Source of the DNA: CAYMRB01 sp964392615
GTDB lineage: Bacteria > Planctomycetota > UBA8108
Length of the DNA stretch: 9,867 nucleotides
Assembly (NCBI GenBank): GCA_964392615.1
Contig: CAYMRB010000384.1
Span: 1 to 9,867, forward strand
Direction: 5' to 3'
Shown here: positions 6,415 through 9,867 of the stretch, in pieces
How positions within the stretch are numbered: position 1 is the stretch's first letter
How the letters are laid out: the number at the start of each line of letters is the position of its first letter
The notes under the pieces: generated by a model
What the model was told of the DNA's origin: nothing
What the model saw: the letters and a program-made list of their open reading frames with translations, nothing else
Database searches by the model: none
Translations under genes and position numbers: made by a program

Positions 6415-9400
6415 ATGAAACGAAGCATGCGGCTTCTCCGCGTCACTGCATATGCTGTCGTCTGCGTCTGTCAGGCGCTCCCCGCCGAGGAGTTTCGAGT
6501 CGAGCTTACCGTGCGCGAAGACGCGGGCATCGATCGTCAGCGCGAGCCGATCTCGGGAGGTGTGCCGCTACCGGCGGGGCGCTTCGCGCGACGGCAGGAG
6601 TTCGTGCTGGAGCGCGCCGACGGCTCGGAAGTCCCGTGTCAGGTCAGCCCGCTCGTCGTCGAGACCGACGGCACGCTGCGCTGGATCCTCGTCGACCTGA
6701 TCGACGACCTTGGCGCCGCCGAGGTGCGGCGGTATGTCCTGCGCCCCGGAACACCGCGCGCGAGACCGGCCGCGTCGTTGCAGGTCGACGCGACGGAGTC
6801 GGCCGTGACGGTCGACACGGGCGAGATGCGAGTCGCCGTGTCGCGCACGCGGCCGTTCGCGCTGTTTGACCGCGTCGAGACCGGCGATCGTGCCATCGCC
6901 GGTGCGGGAGGTGCGCGCTACGAGCAGCTCGCCGGCCGCAAGGGATGGAACGACAAGGCGTCGTGGCAGAAGCACGCGTTCGTCGCCGCGCCGCCGGACG
7001 TCGTCCGCGTCGTGCGATCTGGGCCGCTGCGCGTCACGCTCGAAGTGCGAGGACAGTTCATCCGCGATCCGCTTCGCGCCGCGTATCGCGCATGGCTGAC
7101 CGCGTGGGCCGGTTCGAGCCGCGTGCTCGTCAAGTACGCGTTCGCAAACTCGAACCCGGATCGCTACACCGTCATTCCGGTCGCGTCGTCGTCGATCGAG
7201 CTGCGCCTCTCGCAACCGTCGCCGACGATTCTCGGCGCCCAGCGTCCCGTCGCCGCGCAAGGTGACGCGTGGATCCACCAGGGGCTGCTGCTTCACGATC
7301 GATACCGCGACGTGCCGAGCGCGTGGCGCGCCGGTGTCGGCGACAAGACCCTGGCCACGGGAGGAGGTCCGAAGGAGCGCCCGGAAGGCTGGATCGTCGC
7401 CGGCGGCGTCTTCGTCTGCGATCGGCTGTTCTCGGCACAACCACCGCGACGGCTGTCTTTTGCGGACGGCGTGTTGCGGCTCGAGGGGATCGCGCCGAAG
7501 TTCCGCGGTGAGCCGACCGGCTCGGCGAACGATGTGCGGCGTCGCGGCGAGCCGTTCGCGGCCGACGCTTTCTGGCTGTACGACTCGAGTCGTCACTCGA
7601 GCGAGTACCTGTTCGACTTCGATCCTCCCGTTGACCCGCGAGAGCTTTCGACGCTGGCGCGCGCATCGAGGCAGCGACTGTGGATTCGCGCCAGCGCCGA
7701 CTATCTCAGCGACTGCGAGGTCGTCGGCGTCGGACGGTTCGGCACGCTCGACGACGAGCTGGAAAGCTATCGCCGGTGGGGCTGGACGCACCGTGAGCAA
7801 CAGCTCCCGTCCGCGCGCGAGCCGCAACCGCACGCTTTCGTCGCGCGCGAGGACAATCACTACGAGAGCGAGGCGGACAGCGTCGAGGGGCTGGTCCTCA
7901 TGTACCTGCGCACAGGTCAGCGCGGCTTCTTCGATCAGGCCGAGGCGTGGGCGCGTTATCACATGGACCTGCAGACGTGGCGCACCGACGGCTGGGCGTG
8001 GAAGGACGGCGGCATCTGGTTTCCGAGCGGCGGGCCGCAGGGCAACCGTCGCGTGCGGGAGGACTGGAACTTTGCGTGGGGGGCGAGCTGGGGCGACCGG
8101 CAGCGCGATCCCGACTGCACCGATCTGTGGATTCACGCGCGATCGAAGAGCTGCTATTGCCACTTCTACGGTTGCGGCCTCGCGGACTGGTACTGCCTGA
8201 CCGGCGACACCGACGCGCTCGATGCGGCGCTCGACAACGTCGAGCAGAAGGACGACGAATTTCGCCACTTCCGGCAGCTCGAGCCCGGACGGTCGACGAT
8301 CGGATCGATCCGCGGCTTCGGGCGCGGTTTCGAGGTCGCGACGAGGGTCCTGCAAGCCAAGCCGCGGAGCGAGCTGACGCGCTCGCTCTGCGAGCTGTGT
8401 GCGCGCGTGCTGTGGCAGAGCCCGTTGCTCGACGAGCGCGGCTTTCACGCCGCGAAGATCGGCGGCGGGTGGGGCGGCATGGCGGCGAAGGAGATCACGC
8501 CGCGCGTGAAGGCGTGGATGGACCAGAACGGGATGCGCTGGACGGGCGAGGGCGGCACGGTCGACTCGATTCACGTCGGCGACCGCAGCTGGAAGGTCAC
8601 GTGCTTCGGCGGCACGTGGCAACACGGTTACTTGCAGCGGGGCGCCGAGCTCTACGCTCAGCACTTCGATGACGAGGACCTGCGCGACTTCACGATCGCG
8701 TTCGGACAATTCAGCGCGCGTTACCTATTGAGCGAGAAGTGCCATCAGGCACCGTACTACGCGTTCCTCGACGTGACGGAGCGCGGCAGGATCTTCGATC
8801 CGTGGGCGTTCGAGCACACGGACACGAAGGACGGCGAGGGTTGCGTTCATTCGGGTTGGTACACGCGTTTCTTTCCCGACGTGTGCGCGCGGGCGTACTC
8901 GTTGACGGGCGAGGCGGCGCTGCTCGAGCAGGCGAAGAGCTTCTGGTACTACGGCTCGAAGCGCGGCTATCGGACGAAAGGGCTCGCCGGCGGGCCGGAC
9001 GAGGTCGGTCGCTTCGCGGGGCACACGCCGCCCAAGGACGACACGGTGCTCGAGGTCTGCCGTCTGTTCCGCGCGACGGCGCGGGGTCGTGACGATCGAC
9101 GGCCGCCGCGACCGGTGACGGACCTGCGCGTCGAGCGCGCGAGGGACGGTAGCGTACAGGTGCAGTTCACGGCACCTGCCGACGACGGTGGTGGGGCCGT
9201 CGCGCGGTATCAGGTCAAGGCGGCCGCGTTGCCGATCGCGAGCTACGGCGATTGGGACCCGGTCGCCGATCCGGGACGCCGACGCAATTGGTGGAAAGCG
9301 GCCAATGGTCGCGGCGAGCCGGTTCCGTCCGCTCCCGCCACGCTGGAGCGCTTCGCCGTCCGCGGAATCCCCATCGGCGAGCGCGTCTGGTTCGCGGTCC

Positions 9401-9480
9401 GCAGCTTCGACGCGGCGGGCAACCGCAGCGCGATCGGAAGCGTTGTCGCGGCAGGAGGCGCGGCACCGAAGGGCCCGTAA
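6415..9480 (+). CDS. Secreted exo-rhamnogalacturonan lyase-like (PcRGLX/YetA-like) protein with C-terminal FN3
   Basis: A 1021-aa protein with a signal peptide (1-24, cleavage after LPA). The N-terminal part (about 25-110) reads like the RIFT-barrel domain of the PcRGLX/YetA group: GGVPLPAGRF at 48-57, then 'SEVPCQVSPLV' and 'LRWILVDL'. A beta-rich middle domain runs to about 460. Residues about 470-890 look like an alpha/alpha toroid, with DNHYESEADSVEGL at 480-493, DGWAWKDGGIWF at 525-536, HFYGCGLADWYCLTGD at 583-598 and TWQHGYLQRGAELY at 734-747. An FN3-like domain (about 897-1010) ends it, with WFAVRSFDAAGN at 992-1003. Known PcRGLX enzymes are polysaccharide lyases (PL26) acting on rhamnogalacturonan. 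Whether this protein is active, and on what, is inference. Five cysteines cluster at 568-594. The alternative is an uncharacterised toroid hydrolase or lyase. It is the only likely enzyme of the three secreted proteins. Confidence 0.85.
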   Translation: MKRSMRLLRVTAYAVVCVCQALPAEEFRVELTVREDAGIDRQREPISGGVPLPAGRFARRQEFVLERADGSEVPCQVSPLVVETDGTLRWILVDLIDDLGAAEVRRYVLRPGTPRARPAASLQVDATESAVTVDTGEMRVAVSRTRPFALFDRVETGDRAIAGAGGARYEQLAGRKGWNDKASWQKHAFVAAPPDVVRVVRSGPLRVTLEVRGQFIRDPLRAAYRAWLTAWAGSSRVLVKYAFANSNPDRYTVIPVASSSIELRLSQPSPTILGAQRPVAAQGDAWIHQGLLLHDRYRDVPSAWRAGVGDKTLATGGGPKERPEGWIVAGGVFVCDRLFSAQPPRRLSFADGVLRLEGIAPKFRGEPTGSANDVRRRGEPFAADAFWLYDSSRHSSEYLFDFDPPVDPRELSTLARASRQRLWIRASADYLSDCEVVGVGRFGTLDDELESYRRWGWTHREQQLPSAREPQPHAFVAREDNHYESEADSVEGLVLMYLRTGQRGFFDQAEAWARYHMDLQTWRTDGWAWKDGGIWFPSGGPQGNRRVREDWNFAWGASWGDRQRDPDCTDLWIHARSKSCYCHFYGCGLADWYCLTGDTDALDAALDNVEQKDDEFRHFRQLEPGRSTIGSIRGFGRGFEVATRVLQAKPRSELTRSLCELCARVLWQSPLLDERGFHAAKIGGGWGGMAAKEITPRVKAWMDQNGMRWTGEGGTVDSIHVGDRSWKVTCFGGTWQHGYLQRGAELYAQHFDDEDLRDFTIAFGQFSARYLLSEKCHQAPYYAFLDVTERGRIFDPWAFEHTDTKDGEGCVHSGWYTRFFPDVCARAYSLTGEAALLEQAKSFWYYGSKRGYRTKGLAGGPDEVGRFAGHTPPKDDTVLEVCRLFRATARGRDDRRPPRPVTDLRVERARDGSVQVQFTAPADDGGGAVARYQVKAAALPIASYGDWDPVADPGRRRNWWKAANGRGEPVPSAPATLERFAVRGIPIGERVWFAVRSFDAAGNRSAIGSVVAAGGAAPKGP

Positions 9481-9541
9481 TCCGTCGCGGCTGGTCTCGC
9501 CCGCGTATCGAGGATAGTCTTACGCAGAGGGGCAGCTGCGA

Positions 9542-9546
9542 GGGAG
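9542..9546 (+). promoter_or_regulatory. Ribosome binding site of the small membrane protein
   Basis: GGGAG lies seven bases before the ATG at 9554, within a purine-rich stretch (GAGGGAGAACGGG). It supports the short frame as a real gene. Confidence 0.6.
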
Positions 9547-9553
9547 AACGGGC

Positions 9554-9778
9554 ATGAGCTTCGAGCGCTTTCAGAATCTACCGCCCATCGCCAAGGCGGC
9601 GTTGGTTGTCTTCGGCGTCGTGTTCGGCGTCTTCTGGGTCTGGATGATCGCCAACACCGCGATGGGCGGCGCCGAGGCGAAGCGCCAGGCCGATGTCCAG
9701 CGCGCACGGTTCGAGGCGCAGATGGAGATCGAACGGGCGGTCCAGGACGCGAAGGGCGACTTCCGGATCAACTTCTGA
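9554..9778 (+). CDS. Small single-pass membrane protein, hypothetical
   Basis: A 74-aa protein I do not recognise. Residues about 13-36 form one strongly hydrophobic, aromatic-rich membrane segment (ALVVFGVVFGVFWVWMI). Residues 40-67 are charged and Ala/Glu/Arg-rich with helical periodicity (EAKRQADVQRARFEAQ), likely a short amphipathic or coiled-coil helix. The N-terminal residues before the membrane segment are weakly charged, so topology is uncertain. The frame has a ribosome binding site, and its hydrophobic composition differs clearly from the Arg-rich spurious frames around it. It follows the lyase-like gene by 73 bp and may be the last gene of that operon or separately transcribed. No function can be assigned. 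Confidence 0.75.
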   Translation: MSFERFQNLPPIAKAALVVFGVVFGVFWVWMIANTAMGGAEAKRQADVQRARFEAQMEIERAVQDAKGDFRINF

Positions 9779-9779
9779 G

Positions 9780-9798
9780 GCCGAGCCCTTCGTTCGGC
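9780..9798 (+). terminator. Possible transcription terminator hairpin without T tract
   Basis: GCCGAGC and GTTCGGC pair over seven bases, including one G-U, around a CCTTC loop directly after the stop codon of the small membrane protein. No run of T follows, so it is not a classic intrinsic terminator. It could stabilise the mRNA end or act with Rho. Read as weak evidence only. Confidence 0.35.
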
Positions 9799-9814
9799 AA
9801 CGGCCGTCGGGGGC

Positions 9815-9867
9815 GAGTCCGACAGCGAGTCCGACAGCGAGTCCGACAGCGAGTCCGACAGCGAGTC
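9815..9867. repeat. 12-bp tandem repeat GAGTCCGACAGC, cut by the window edge
   Basis: Four exact copies of GAGTCCGACAGC (9815-9862) plus the first five bases of a fifth run to the end of the window, so the true length is unknown. Each 12-mer is two related hexamers (GAGTCC, GACAGC). Its reverse complement reads GTCGGA CTCGCT, which belongs to the same hexamer family as the repeat at 138-189, so the two arrays flank the gene cluster in opposite orientation. The copies are perfect, unlike the degraded array at the other end. No spacers are present, so it is not CRISPR. Confidence 0.9.

Noticed and set aside
6568..8709. Open frame of 713 codons on the - strand
   Set aside because: It lies wholly antisense to the lyase-like gene and has the same Arg-rich composition as the other shadows.
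9491..9518. Possible sigma-70 type promoter before the small membrane protein (GATAGT at 9513)
   Set aside because: The -10-like hexamer matches only four of six bases and the -35 region (CTGGTC) is poor, so it is not reliable enough to annotate.
9815..9867. CRISPR array
   Set aside because: The 12-bp units are directly adjacent with no spacers and there are no cas genes. This is a simple tandem repeat.

Overview
This is a very GC-rich bacterial window with strong G/C preference at third codon positions and good Shine-Dalgarno sites. The gene content points to a member of the Planctomycetota or a neighbouring phylum with similar secretomes. The clues are a secreted PQQ-like propeller protein with a methyltransferase-like N-terminus and an inserted LamG domain, a Kelch-FN3 protein, a rhamnogalacturonan-lyase-like protein ending in FN3, and low-complexity hexamer repeats between genes. 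The taxonomic call rests on recalled family patterns, not on a search.

Layout: bases 1-299 hold no gene. They contain a long imperfect inverted repeat (3-106) of the dispersed 'CACAGAGTCAC' kind and a degenerate six-base repeat (138-189). Three large genes follow on the + strand: a 1301-aa exported methyltransferase-like/propeller/LamG protein (300-4205), a 699-aa exported Kelch-propeller/FN3 protein (4272-6371) and a 1021-aa exported exo-rhamnogalacturonan-lyase/YetA-like protein (6415-9480). A 74-aa single-pass membrane protein (9554-9778) comes next. A short hairpin and the start of a 12-bp tandem repeat running off the window edge close the region.

The gaps between the genes are 66, 43 and 73 bp. 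Each start has a purine-rich ribosome binding site, so the first three genes are probably one transcript. All three products carry a signal peptide and combine propeller or toroid domains with lectin-like or Ig-like modules. The simplest reading is a co-expressed extracytoplasmic set that binds or processes a polysaccharide, but the substrate cannot be read from the sequence. No RNA genes, CRISPR arrays, transposases or phage genes were seen. Long open frames on the opposite strand are composition artefacts.
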